In this document: one piece after another, positions 24,330-31,763 of the stretch
How positions within the stretch are numbered: the first letter of the stretch is position 1
How the letters are laid out: each line of letters opens with the position of its first letter
Source: Streptomyces sp. MBT65
GTDB lineage: Bacteria > Actinomycetota > Actinomycetes > Streptomycetales > Streptomycetaceae
Length of the DNA stretch: 38,810 nucleotides
Reading direction: 5' to 3'
NCBI RefSeq assembly: GCF_016612545.1
Contig: NZ_JAENRY010000051.1
Coordinates: forward strand, 1-38,810
Notes under the pieces: generated by a model
The model's input: only the letters and a program-made list of their open reading frames with translations
What the model was told of the DNA's origin: nothing
The model's database searches: none
Position numbers and translations under genes: made by a program

Positions 24330-26399
24330 TCAGGCGCTGTGGACCCCGACCTCGTACAGCGAGTACCCCCAGTCTGTTCCGCGATCGAGGCCGTGGACCC
24401 GGACGTAGCGGGCCGGAGTCCCGGTGAACCGGGCCGTGTCCAGGCCGCCGTCGCCGCTCGTGGTGGACCAGGCGGTCTGCCAGTTGGTGCCGTCGGTGGA
24501 GAGCTCGATGCGATACGACTTCCCGTACGCGCGCTCCCAGTCCAAGGTCACCCGGGAGACCAGGTAGGTGGAGCCCAGGTCCACCTGCCACCACTGGTCG
24601 TCGCTCCAGTCGCTGGCCCAGCGGGTGGCGTCGTCGCCGTCGGCGGCTCGGCCCGGCTGGTAGCTGGTGAACGGGTTCGACTCGGACGAACTGGCCGTCG
24701 ACGGCTGCCCCTTGGCAAGGTTCACCGAGGCCTGGTGCTGTTCGGTGGCCCGCCAGGTGTCCAGGTAGGACTCGGCGCCCCGGAACAGGTCGTTCACCAC
24801 GTCCTGGCCGCCGACCTGCCGGATGTCCTCGATCCAGTCGGGGATCATTCCGGCGTGGGCCGCGCCGTCGGTGTTGATGTCGAAGGTGCGCTCGCCGGAG
24901 GTCTGCCTGTCGATGACGGAGCCGCCGTCGACGCTCTTGAAGGGGTACGTCACCTTGTTCGCGGCGTCCGCGCCCCGCGGGGCGGGATGGTCGCCGATGC
25001 CGTTGAAGTCGGTGCCGTAGCCGTAGCCCACGCCGTACTTGTCGCGCAGTGCCTTGGTCCGGGCGGCTTCCGCGACGAAGCCCTCGGAGCCGTGCATGTA
25101 CTGGGCGACGAAGCCGCCGAGGGCGTAGACCCGTTCGGTCCAGTTCAGGTCCATCCAGCTGTGCGAGGAGATCACGCCGGGGTAGGACGCCGACTCCAGG
25201 ATGTCCAGCGCCTGGCCGACGGCCTTGACACCCATGTGGTCGATCTCCAGCATCATCTTGCGTTTCATCATGCCGCGCACGGCGTACTCGCCGAGTTCGG
25301 TGAGGCCGCGCTTGTTGCACTGCGCGTTCGAGTCGTACGAGGGGACGTCCACGCCGGCCGGCAGGTCCGACTCCGCCTCGGACGTGGCGCTCCCGATGGG
25401 GTTGTCGTGCTGCGGGCCGGTGCACTTCTCGGTCTGCCAGAAGGTGCCGGTGGACAGGAACTGGCCGACGTTGATGGCTGTTCCGAGGCCGCCGGAGTCG
25501 AAGCGGACGCCGCACAGCGCGTTGTCGAACTTGTGGCAGAGGAACATGGAGCGGACGCCGAGGGCGTAGAGCTCGTCGAGTCCCTTGTCGATGTCCTGCT
25601 GGCTGCACTGCGGGATGTCGAGGATCTGCTTGCAGCCGAAGGGTTCGGAGGTCTCGACCCCGAGGACGACGGCGAGTTTGCCCTCCTCGATGACCTGCCG
25701 CGCCTGCGCGCTGTCGGTGACGATCCGGAACCAGCCCTTGCCGGTGCCGCCGTACATCTTGTCGATGTACGCCTGGAGCGCGTAGGTCATCTTCGCCTGC
25801 AGCCGGATCGAGGTCATCTCGTCACAACTGCGGTCCTTGAAGGGGTAGATGGAGCAGATCATGCCGTTGGTGACGAGGTCGTTGACGAGCACGCGCTGTC
25901 CGCCGCGCCAGGCCCGCTCCACCCAGGCGTAGTAGTCCGCCTGGTGGGTCATCGAGTCGTACGCGGGCCAGTCCTTGAAGGTCGGCCAGCCGGCCGGGTC
26001 GTGCTTGCCGTCGCCCCCGTGGGTGATGTAGTCGAAGATCGCGAGGGTGCCGTCGGGGTAGTGCTCGGGGCAGTCCTTCAGGGCGTCGGCGACACCGGCC
26101 TCGGAAAAGACCTTGCCGCAGATCAGCCGGCCGCCGAAGGCCTCGTTGCCGAAGAGGTGGTTGTGCGCGTCGACGAACCCCTGTACCTCTCCTGCCGAGT
26201 TGGTGCCGGTGAAGGGCTCGCCGGTGACGTTGATCTGAACGTCCGGGGCGGGGCGGGCGGTCGGGATCCACCAGTCGTTGCCGGCCGCCGAACTCGGGGT
26301 GGGCCCGAGGGTCATGGCCAGCACCAAGAGCAGCAGCGACAGCATGGTGGCGGGTCTGCGTCTGCGGTACGAGCGTCGAAGCGGCGTCAAGGCACACAT
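24330..26399 (-). CDS. Secreted putative metallohydrolase with C-terminal discoidin (F5/8 C) domain
   Basis: From ATG 26399 the 689-residue protein has a basic N-terminus (RRSYRRRRPA), a hydrophobic segment at about 18-31 and an AxA-like cleavage site near residue 39, so it should be exported. The catalytic part has FVDAHNHLF (His79 and His81, the metal-binding HxH of amidohydrolase/M19-like TIM barrels), MMLEIDHMG, VISSHSW and GTDFNG, which carry further candidate ligands. The last 125 residues form a coagulation factor 5/8 type C domain (CBM32-like): NLAKGQPSTASSSESNPFTS to YVRVHGLDRGTDWGYSLYEV. Eight or more Cys in the catalytic part suggest disulfides. The substrate is unknown; dipeptidase-like or carbohydrate-associated hydrolysis are both possible. 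A start at 26447 cannot be excluded. Confidence 0.72.
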   Translation of the reverse strand: MCALTPLRRSYRRRRPATMLSLLLLVLAMTLGPTPSSAAGNDWWIPTARPAPDVQINVTGEPFTGTNSAGEVQGFVDAHNHLFGNEAFGGRLICGKVFSEAGVADALKDCPEHYPDGTLAIFDYITHGGDGKHDPAGWPTFKDWPAYDSMTHQADYYAWVERAWRGGQRVLVNDLVTNGMICSIYPFKDRSCDEMTSIRLQAKMTYALQAYIDKMYGGTGKGWFRIVTDSAQARQVIEEGKLAVVLGVETSEPFGCKQILDIPQCSQQDIDKGLDELYALGVRSMFLCHKFDNALCGVRFDSGGLGTAINVGQFLSTGTFWQTEKCTGPQHDNPIGSATSEAESDLPAGVDVPSYDSNAQCNKRGLTELGEYAVRGMMKRKMMLEIDHMGVKAVGQALDILESASYPGVISSHSWMDLNWTERVYALGGFVAQYMHGSEGFVAEAARTKALRDKYGVGYGYGTDFNGIGDHPAPRGADAANKVTYPFKSVDGGSVIDRQTSGERTFDINTDGAAHAGMIPDWIEDIRQVGGQDVVNDLFRGAESYLDTWRATEQHQASVNLAKGQPSTASSSESNPFTSYQPGRAADGDDATRWASDWSDDQWWQVDLGSTYLVSRVTLDWERAYGKSYRIELSTDGTNWQTAWSTTSGDGGLDTARFTGTPARYVRVHGLDRGTDWGYSLYEVGVHSA

Positions 26400-26552
26400 C
26401 CCTCGGTCGGCGGGAAGACGCGGTTGACCGACCGTTGAGGTTGTCATGACCCGCGCAATACTTGGGACGAGGATCGGGCCGCATGCCCGCCGAGTCAAGC
26501 GTCCGGAACGCCTTGGCTGATCTTTCCGCGGCGGAACTCCAGAACTGCCGTC

Positions 26553-27206
26553 TCAGCGGCAGGACTCCCGGGCCCAGACACCCAGTACGGGGACCCATTG
26601 CCCGTTGAAGTACTCGTAGTCGGCAGGGGTGTTGTCGACGTGGGCGGACACGCGCAGGTAACCGATACCGTCGAAGGTGGTGAAGGCCGCCTCGACAGCG
26701 AGTTCACGGGCCACCCGGTCGCGCAGCGCGTCGGTGTCTATCCGGGTGCGCCCGAGGTCGTCGGGCAGCTGCGCCAGGCGTATGCCGGGGACGGGCATAC
26801 CGGCGTCGGCTCGGCTGCTCTCACCGGTCAGCCGTTCGAAGGCGGCGCCGATGACATGGGCGGCATGGTCCGCCAGCCGGTCCATGTAGAGGCGGGCCGC
26901 GGTCCAGCCCCAGGTGTGCTCGACGAAGGCGAGGGACGTCGGCGCGGCCAAGTAGGAAGTGGCGTCGAGCGTGCCTTGCTGGTCGGAGCGGTCGGGGTAC
27001 GGGTCCTGGGCGCCCCAGGAGTCGATCAGCGGGTGGAGCAGGTCCCGCAGGGGCCCGTGGGCGACCAGGGCCGCGGTGCCGCGCGGGGCACAACCCCACT
27101 TGGGGAGGTTGCCGGTCCAGAAATCGAGCATCGCGTCGACGAGCATCGGCACGCCTCGGCGGCGCGCCTCCGCGCCTGACGCTTGGCGGGGGGCTTGTTG
27201 GTGCAT
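26553..27206 (-). pseudogene. Class V aminotransferase (isopenicillin-N-epimerase-like), 5'-truncated
   Basis: The frame contains LDFWTGNLPKWGCAPRGTAA with the PLP-binding Lys. It continues with LIDSWGAQDP, DQQGTLDATSYLAAPTSLAF and, at the end, EAAFTTFDGIGYLRVSAHVD, the C-terminal half of CefD-like aminotransferase-fold enzymes. About 200 N-terminal residues, including most cofactor contacts, are missing. The join VPMLVDAMLDFWTGN lacks the usual DGAHAPG segment, so an internal deletion precedes the Lys. It lies beside a nested insertion region. Although the open frame has an ATG at 27206, a working enzyme is very unlikely. Confidence 0.65.
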
Positions 27207-27402
27207 GAGGATGCTGTTGGCCTGGTGTGTTGTTGGCTTGTTGAGAGGTGGGGTGGATGGCTTCGGTGGGGAGGCCGGGGTGTGTGAGCTGGGATTGTGT
27301 GGTGAGCTTGATCTTTAACCTCGCACGTCACCCGACCTGCTGAGATCCGCTGCTTTCGGGGACACACGACGGCACGTACGTACATGGGATGATCGTTGGC
27401 CA
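27207..27402. other. Non-coding flank of the nested insertions
   Basis: The first part is a G/T-rich stretch on the plus strand (many TTGTTGG and GGTGGGG runs) with no gene. The last 40 or so bases, read on the minus strand, continue the interrupted small membrane-protein gene described at 30941-31116. Confidence 0.4.
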
Positions 27403-27406
27403 GATA
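27403..27406. repeat. Target-site duplication GATA, left copy
   Basis: GATA immediately precedes the left inverted repeat of the IS5-family element and recurs at 28371-28374 immediately after the right one, as expected for a 4-base target duplication. Confidence 0.65.
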
Positions 27407-28370
27407 AGAGAGCCCGGCAGTAGGTGTCACTTCAGGCGTTTGGTGGTGGGACGGCTGTTCCAGCGGTAGAGCGGGGTCGCGCGGCGGATGAGCATACGTA
27501 GGGTGATGATTGCGGCAGCCAGGTAGAGGTAGAAGTCCACGACGCGGCTGCGCTTCTCGGTGCAGCGTCGCAGCTTGCCGAAGCCGTTCATCCACGCGTG
27601 ACTGCGCTCTACCACCCACCTCTTGTCGGCCTGGATCGGCGCGGGGACGCCCTTGCGGGCGATCTCGCCGGTGAAGCCCAGACCCGCGAGCGCACAGCGG
27701 CTCTTGTCACTGTCGTAGCCGCGATCGAGGTTCACGTTGATCTGGTCCGGGAACTCGCCGACCTGCTCCTTGGCGGCTTCGAGGGTGGGAACGAGAAGGG
27801 GCGAGTCATGGCGGTTGGCCCCGGCGGAGACGATGCCGCGGGCCTCGGTGGCCACCGAACGCTTCAGGCCCTGCTTGCTCCGGTCCACCGGGGAGCGCCC
27901 GGCGGCCTCTCCGCCGCACGGGGCCTTGGTGATGCAGCCGTCCACGGACAGTTCGGCGAGCTCCAGGCCGATCATGCGGTCGTACGCCTCCAGGGTCAGG
28001 GCGTAGACCTGCTCCGCTATACCGAGCTGAGCCCAGTGCCTGACGCGGCGTCGGATGGTGCGGTCAGAGCAGCCGGGAGTGGTGATGCGTTCGTAGCCAG
28101 AGCCGTGTACCAGCGCGGCGATCACGTGCTCGAAGACGGTCCGGTCTGTGGTGCGAGGGTTGTGGCAGCCGAGCGGGTGCGTGTCGACGTGCTCGGGCAG
28201 CAGGGCCGAAAACTGGTCCCACAGGGGTTCGAGCAGGCATGATGGCAGGACAGGCACGAGCCCTCCGGTGATCACTGAGCGTCGAGAACTCCATGATCAC
28301 CCCGGCTCGTGCTTGCTCTGCATCTGGGGCACCCGATCGATCCTCCTACACGCCTACTGCCGGGCTCTCT
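27407..28370 (-). mobile_element. Complete IS5-family insertion sequence, 964 bp
   Basis: Perfect 18-bp terminal inverted repeats (AGAGAGCCCGGCAGTAGG at 27407-27424; inverse at 28353-28370) enclose one transposase gene. A GATA duplication flanks it. The element is apparently intact and recent. It sits exactly at the outer tip of the 25-bp inverted repeat of the neighbouring IS701-type unit, so it arrived after that unit. Confidence 0.85.
27427..28257 (-). CDS. IS5-family transposase
   Basis: The 276-residue DDE transposase has an N-terminal DUF4096-like part (LLEPLWDQFSALLP) and then LSVDGCITKAPCGGE (first Asp), NLDRGYDSDKSRCAL (second Asp) and RWVVERSHAWMNGFGKLRRC (Glu with the Y/H-2R-3E-like spacing of IS5). 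It is one uninterrupted frame. GTG 28257 follows GGAGG by four bases and was preferred; a GTG at 28275 is also open. The stop lies three bases inside the left inverted repeat. It mobilises its own element by cut-and-paste transposition. Confidence 0.88.
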   Translation of the reverse strand: MPVLPSCLLEPLWDQFSALLPEHVDTHPLGCHNPRTTDRTVFEHVIAALVHGSGYERITTPGCSDRTIRRRVRHWAQLGIAEQVYALTLEAYDRMIGLELAELSVDGCITKAPCGGEAAGRSPVDRSKQGLKRSVATEARGIVSAGANRHDSPLLVPTLEAAKEQVGEFPDQINVNLDRGYDSDKSRCALAGLGFTGEIARKGVPAPIQADKRWVVERSHAWMNGFGKLRRCTEKRSRVVDFYLYLAAAIITLRMLIRRATPLYRWNSRPTTKRLK

Positions 28371-28374
28371 GATA
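28371..28374. repeat. Target-site duplication GATA, right copy
   Basis: Second copy of the 4-base duplication around the IS5-family element. Its last two bases are also the first two of the 25-bp inverted repeat of the next unit, so the IS5 element inserted at that repeat's tip. Confidence 0.65.
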
Positions 28375-28397
28375 CTCCAGCTGTAGATCGTGATCTT
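28373..28397 (+). repeat. Left 25-bp terminal inverted repeat
   Basis: Left end of the IS701-type unit; identical over 25 bases to the inverse of 30915-30939. The transposase stop codon overlaps its inner end by one base. Confidence 0.85.
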
Positions 28398-29710
28398 CAT
28401 GTCGGGACTGCGGCTTGTCGCCGGTAATGGCTGGTGCGTGATCGTTGCTGATGGCGGCGTCGCCAGTCGGACCAGCGGAGTCGGTGGGCGATGTCGTGGC
28501 GGGGCTGGACGACGAGCGTGATGAACAGGCGCTGGATCTCGTTGCAGGACAGCGGGACCAGCGTGTCCGGGGCGGGGTTGCGGGCGCGTTCGTCGGCGCG
28601 GACGACGGCCAGGAAGGCGTGGGCGAGCATCGCGAGGGTGACCCAGCGGATCCAGGAGAGGTAGCGGCGGACCTGGTGCTCATCGAGTCCGGCCAGCCCT
28701 TTCTCGCTCTGGAAGGTCTCCTCCACCCGCCATCTGGATCCGGCGACCTTCACCAAGGTAGTCAGCGGCACCGGTTCGGGTGAGTAGCAGCGGTAGTAGG
28801 CGAGTTCACCGGTGGTGAGGTTGCGGCGGATCAGCAGTTGGTGGTGTCCCGGCGCCGCCTCGGCCAGGTCGATGACTGCCCAGTCGTAGAACCGCTGTCC
28901 CTTCGCGCCACGTCCGGCTGAGTGCTTCTGCCAGGCCCGCTTGGGCACCTTCTTCGCCAGGGCATCGACGCGGAACGTGCCGGCGCCGGTGGTCACTTCG
29001 GCCGAGCAGGCCACCGCGAGCACATGGCCCAGGCCACGTTCCTCCAAGGCGGCGCGCAGCTTCGGGTTGCCACCGTAGACCTCGTCCCCGGTGACCCAGC
29101 CCACGTGGTGTCCGGCGTCCAGGAACCGTTCGATCATCCTGCGGGCCAGTTCCGGCTTGGTTGCGAAGACGGCGTCCTCGCCGAGTCCCGCGGCTTGGCA
29201 GCGGGCCGGGTCACACGTCCAGGAGCGCGGGATGTACAACTCCCGGTCGGCCGCCGCGTGTCCGTGCGGGCTCGCGTAGACGAGATAGACGGCGACCTGG
29301 AAGTTCTCGATCCGCCCGGCGGTGCCGGTGTACTGGCGCTGGACTCCGACGGTGCGGGTGCCCTTCTTCAGGTCGCCGGTCTCGTCGACAACCAGCACCG
29401 CGGCCCTGTCGTGGAGGTGCTCGACGATGTTCTCGCGCACCTCGTCGCGGACCGCGTCGGCGTCCCACGACGCCCGACATAGAAGGTGCTGCATACCGTG
29501 CGGAGTCGCTTCCCCGGCCCACTCCGCGATCGTCCAGCAGTTTTTGCGCGGGAGGTTGGACAGCAGGCCCAGCACCAACCGCCCGGCCCGCAGCCGGGGT
29601 TCGACCCGCACGAACCGTCCCGCGATCCGGCCCATGGCCACCTCGAACGCTTGCCGCCAACGGCCGGGATCTATGCTGTGACCTGCGGCCACCGTCTCGT
29701 TTGGCCACAC
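28397..29710 (-). CDS. IS701-family transposase
   Basis: The 437-residue protein has the IS701 N-terminal RIAGRFVRVEPRLRAGRLVL, then LPRKNCWTIAEWAGEATPHG and MQHLLCRASWDADAVRD. The DDE domain follows with VLVVDETGDLKKGTRTVGVQ (first Asp), WVTGDEVYGGNPKLRAALEE (second Asp) and RVEETFQSEKGLAGLDEHQV with RRYLSWIRWVTLAMLAHAFL (Glu). No frameshift or stop is seen, so it could be active. The start is GTG 29710; no strong ribosome binding site is visible. Unusually, its 5' side is not followed by a terminal repeat but by 1.2 kb with two further genes. Confidence 0.87.
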   Translation of the reverse strand: MWPNETVAAGHSIDPGRWRQAFEVAMGRIAGRFVRVEPRLRAGRLVLGLLSNLPRKNCWTIAEWAGEATPHGMQHLLCRASWDADAVRDEVRENIVEHLHDRAAVLVVDETGDLKKGTRTVGVQRQYTGTAGRIENFQVAVYLVYASPHGHAAADRELYIPRSWTCDPARCQAAGLGEDAVFATKPELARRMIERFLDAGHHVGWVTGDEVYGGNPKLRAALEERGLGHVLAVACSAEVTTGAGTFRVDALAKKVPKRAWQKHSAGRGAKGQRFYDWAVIDLAEAAPGHHQLLIRRNLTTGELAYYRCYSPEPVPLTTLVKVAGSRWRVEETFQSEKGLAGLDEHQVRRYLSWIRWVTLAMLAHAFLAVVRADERARNPAPDTLVPLSCNEIQRLFITLVVQPRHDIAHRLRWSDWRRRHQQRSRTSHYRRQAAVPT

Positions 29711-29878
29711 AACTCACGATGATCAACGGTGGCCGTACCCGTCTCCGCACCCGCCCCTACACAGCACCTGATGATCACGCGGTGGCCGCGCCCTGCCCGG
29801 CCGCGACACGCCGTCCGATCGCTTACCCAGTAACGGTTTCGTCGAAGAGCCCGTTCCGACCTGGTGGGTGGGGTGGGT
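29711..29878. other. Intergenic region inside the IS701-type unit
   Basis: This should hold the transposase promoter. GATGATCA occurs twice (29722-29729 and 29771-29778), possibly sub-terminal transposase sites. No copy of the 25-bp terminal repeat is present. Confidence 0.4.
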
Positions 29879-30175
29879 TCAGTCGCGAGCGCCGATCGTA
29901 TGGCCGGCGGCGTGGAACAGACCCATCGGCAGCGCACCGACGGCCATGCCGAGCAGCGCCCAGCCGGGATGCCGCACTGGATGCGCGCCCCAAAGACATA
30001 GCCCGGCAAGTGCCAGGCCCGACCAGCCCGCGAGCACATTGACCACCGGGGAGGATCCGAACACGGTCGGGAACCGTTCCGCCGCGATTCCCTTGGCGAA
30101 GTGGGGGTACGCGTTAGCAGCCAGTATGCCGGCCAGGAACGCGAGCAGTACCGCCTGCCACATGCCAGTCTCCAT
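29879..30175 (-). CDS. Small three-helix membrane protein (passenger gene)
   Basis: The 98-residue protein starts METGMWQAVLLAFLAGILAA and has hydrophobic segments at about residues 6-22, 43-62 and 71-91. A short amphipathic loop (FAKGIAAERFPTVF) and an unusual C-terminal MGLFHAAGHTIGARD containing two His lie outside or at the membrane edge. No family is recognised with confidence. It is divergent from the TetR gene, and its likely promoter (-35 TTGCAA, -10 TATCGT on the minus strand) encloses a TetR operator. It is therefore probably repressed by that protein and induced by its ligand. The arrangement resembles small-molecule-responsive membrane or efflux genes; function unknown. Confidence 0.7.
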   Translation of the reverse strand: METGMWQAVLLAFLAGILAANAYPHFAKGIAAERFPTVFGSSPVVNVLAGWSGLALAGLCLWGAHPVRHPGWALLGMAVGALPMGLFHAAGHTIGARD

Positions 30176-30204
30176 CCCGTTGCCGTGGAATCTGTTGACC
30201 CTAG

Positions 30205-30257
30205 AATCGGACTTGTGACTCCGATTAGACGATACGGACTGATCACTCCGTTTGCAA
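30205..30257. promoter_or_regulatory. Twin operators and promoter of the passenger pair
   Basis: Operator 1 is AATCGGA-N8-TCCGATT (30205-30226). Operator 2 is ACGGA-N8-TCCGT (30234-30251). Both share the core CGGACT-N4-ACTCCG. On the minus strand TTGCAA (30252-30257) and TATCGT (30229-30234) are 17 bases apart, a good -35/-10 pair for the membrane gene, with operator 2 filling the spacer. TetR binding there would block both divergent genes. Confidence 0.65.
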
Positions 30258-30267
30258 GGAGTGGCCG

Positions 30268-30828
30268 ATGACCACCGCCCGGCCCCTGCGCGCCGACGCG
30301 CAGCGCAACCGCGCACGGGTGCTGGCCGCGGCAGAGCGGGTCTTCGCGGATCGAGGTACGGCCGCCTCGACTGAGGAGGTCGCTCGCGCGGCCGGCGTCG
30401 GTGTCGGTACCGTCTTCCGGCATTTCCCGAGCAAGGAGGCGTTGCTGCGGGCACTTGTCGTGGAGCGCCTTGCCCGGGTCGCCGCCGACGCCCGCGAACA
30501 CGCCGCATCGTCGGATGCAGGTGCGGCCTTCTTCGACTTCTTCACCGCCGTCGTCCGTGGCTCGGCCACCAAACTCGAACTCGTAGACGCACTGGCCGAA
30601 CTGGGCATTCACCCGAACGAGGCCGTCGCGCCGGTCGCCGAGGAGCTGACCGAAGCCGTGGCCGCTCTACTGCAGCAGGCGCAGCGGGCAGCGGCGGTAC
30701 GCATGGACATCGGAGTCAGGGAGGTCATCGCGCTGCTCGCCGGTGCCTCTCAAGCCTGCCGGTACGCTCCCGACGACCGGGCGCTGGTCGTCATTCTCGA
30801 TGGCCTGCGCGTTCCGAGCACCCAGTAG
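30268..30828 (+). CDS. TetR-family regulator (passenger gene)
   Basis: The 186-residue protein has the helix-turn-helix at about residues 12-60 (ERVFADRGTAASTEEVARAA, then GVGVGTVFRHFPSKEALLRA). A C-terminal ligand domain has LVDALAELGIHPNEAVAPVA and a final LLAGASQACRYAPDDRALVV segment typical of a large actinobacterial TetR group. AAGGAG lies six bases before the ATG. It is transcribed away from the small membrane protein across the twin operators and is enclosed within the inverted repeats of the IS701-type unit. The ligand is unknown. Confidence 0.86.
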   Translation: MTTARPLRADAQRNRARVLAAAERVFADRGTAASTEEVARAAGVGVGTVFRHFPSKEALLRALVVERLARVAADAREHAASSDAGAAFFDFFTAVVRGSATKLELVDALAELGIHPNEAVAPVAEELTEAVAALLQQAQRAAAVRMDIGVREVIALLAGASQACRYAPDDRALVVILDGLRVPSTQ

Positions 30829-30914
30829 TGCCTACCGTAGATCTACTGCTGGACTGTCAGGCACAGGAAGTCGCAGAGCCGAAGATCTCAAAGTACGACT
30901 GCCCTACTACCAGC

Positions 30915-30939
30915 AAGATCACGATCTACAGCTGGAGTA
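30915..30939 (-). repeat. Right 25-bp terminal inverted repeat
   Basis: Right end of the IS701-type unit, the exact inverse of 28373-28397. It lies 87 bases after the TetR stop; GTAGATCTAC at 30839-30848 in that gap echoes part of the repeat. Confidence 0.85.
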
Positions 30940-30940
30940 C

Positions 30941-31116
30941 TAAGTCCATCCCAGGACGCACGTGGCGACGGGCAGGGCGAGAAGCAACTCGGCGTGATGA
31001 GCCTGAGCCGCACCAAAGAGCACCGTGACCATCGCAGCCAGGGTCACGTAGAGCAGGTTGTCCCGGAAACCTATCCGTGTCTTCTGTTCCTCCTACACTC
31101 TGTCGTACTCGGCCAT
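30941..31116 (-). pseudogene. Small membrane-protein gene interrupted by the IS701-type unit
   Basis: From ATG 31116 the minus strand reads MAEYDRV, an in-frame TAG at codon 8, then EEQKTRIGFRDNLLYVTLAA and a hydrophobic segment ending LLLALPVATCVLGWT, where the insertion begins. On the far side (from 27406 downward) it resumes in frame as YLANDHPMYV. The first half resembles a family of small actinobacterial two-helix membrane proteins I cannot name. The nonsense codon and the insertion both inactivate it; the far part soon loses any resemblance. Confidence 0.6.
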
Positions 31117-31397
31117 CAACAACTTGCCGATCGTGATGTCGCTGGACGGTGCCATGCTCCTCGGTGCCCTCACCGTGCAGATGCTGCTCGTCCTGGTGGA
31201 CCATCTGGGCCCCGATGCAGACAGCCCCGGGCACGACGACGTCCCGCAAGCCTGAACCGTTTCGCCCCCCCGTGCGGCGGGGGTGAAGGCCCCTTGGCGC
31301 GTGACCGATCTTGTGCGGTGCGTCGACCGCAGGAACTCCGGTCCATGACCAGAGGCGTGTTGATGGCCGGGCGACGTTCGCCCACGGCCATGCCCGA
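31117..31397. other. Intergenic region
   Basis: No gene is recognised. A plus-strand frame up to 31255 (NNLPIVMSLDGAMLLGALTV and on) is hydrophobic, but the opposite strand is equally open, and neither matches a family I know. Confidence 0.3.
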
Positions 31398-31763
31398 TCA
31401 GCTCGTCCAGGTCTTGATCTGAGCGGCGACCTCACGCACCGGGAGCCCGTCCCGGGCAGCGCGGGCCAAGGGAATCACGGTGTCCAGGCCGGGGCTCACC
31501 GGGAGGCCGCATGCGGACAGGTAGGCCGCCGTCACCGTGGCTGCGAACAAGAGGTTGCGCACCTCAAGGCTGGGGTTCCTCGACAGTTCACACAGCAAGG
31601 CCGCAGCCTTGTGATGGGGCTCGGGATAGACCTCGTGGTCCAGGACCTCCGCCCGATGACGTGCTTCGGCCGCTACCGGCACGCCGTAGTCGACGACCTG
31701 GGGATCCCCTGGGATCTGCTGCGCCACTGCCAAGATCCAGGCGAGATCGATGCGGAGATTCAC
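31398..31763 (-). CDS. Fic/Doc-type toxin component
   Basis: The 121-residue protein begins MNLRIDLAWILAVAQQIPGD and PQVVDYGVPVAAEARHRAEV, the N-terminus of actinobacterial Fic/Doc-type toxin proteins paired with ribbon-helix-helix antitoxins. The central region YPEPHHKAAALLCELSRNPS, then LLFAATVTAAYLSACGLPV, lies where Doc carries its HxFxxxNKR motif. That motif is not preserved, so kinase or AMPylation activity is doubtful; many streptomycete members share this degeneracy. Its ATG overlaps the antitoxin stop as ATGA, the usual coupling in such modules. Enzymatic activity and target are unknown. Confidence 0.65.
   Translation of the reverse strand: MNLRIDLAWILAVAQQIPGDPQVVDYGVPVAAEARHRAEVLDHEVYPEPHHKAAALLCELSRNPSLEVRNLLFAATVTAAYLSACGLPVSPGLDTVIPLARAARDGLPVREVAAQIKTWTS

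Larger units (their letters stand above)
28373..30939. mobile_element. IS701-type unit with passenger genes, 2567 bp
   Basis: A perfect 25-bp inverted repeat, beginning TACTCCAGCTGTAGATCG, lies at 28373-28397 and inverted at 30915-30939. Inside are an intact IS701-family transposase gene (its stop overlaps the left repeat) and, beyond its start, a divergent pair: a 98-residue membrane protein and a TetR regulator with its own operators. No copy of the repeat was found near 29711-29880, where a simple 1.4-kb IS701 element would end. The two flanks join to restore the reading frame of a small membrane-protein gene (WT then YLAND), which supports insertion of the whole stretch as one unit. A clear 4-base duplication is not visible; only TA is shared. 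Confidence 0.65.

Noticed and set aside
24102..26438. Plus-strand open frame of 778 codons
   Set aside because: It is antisense to the secreted metallohydrolase gene, whose motifs and signal peptide are clear; the long frame results from GC bias.
27407..30939. Composite transposon formed by the IS5 and IS701 elements
   Set aside because: The two elements have unrelated ends, the IS5 element has its own GATA duplication, and the flank rejoining fits nested insertion better.
28373..30939. Classical 4-base YTAR target duplication around the IS701-type unit
   Set aside because: Only TA is shared at the two outer junctions, so no 4-base duplication was claimed.
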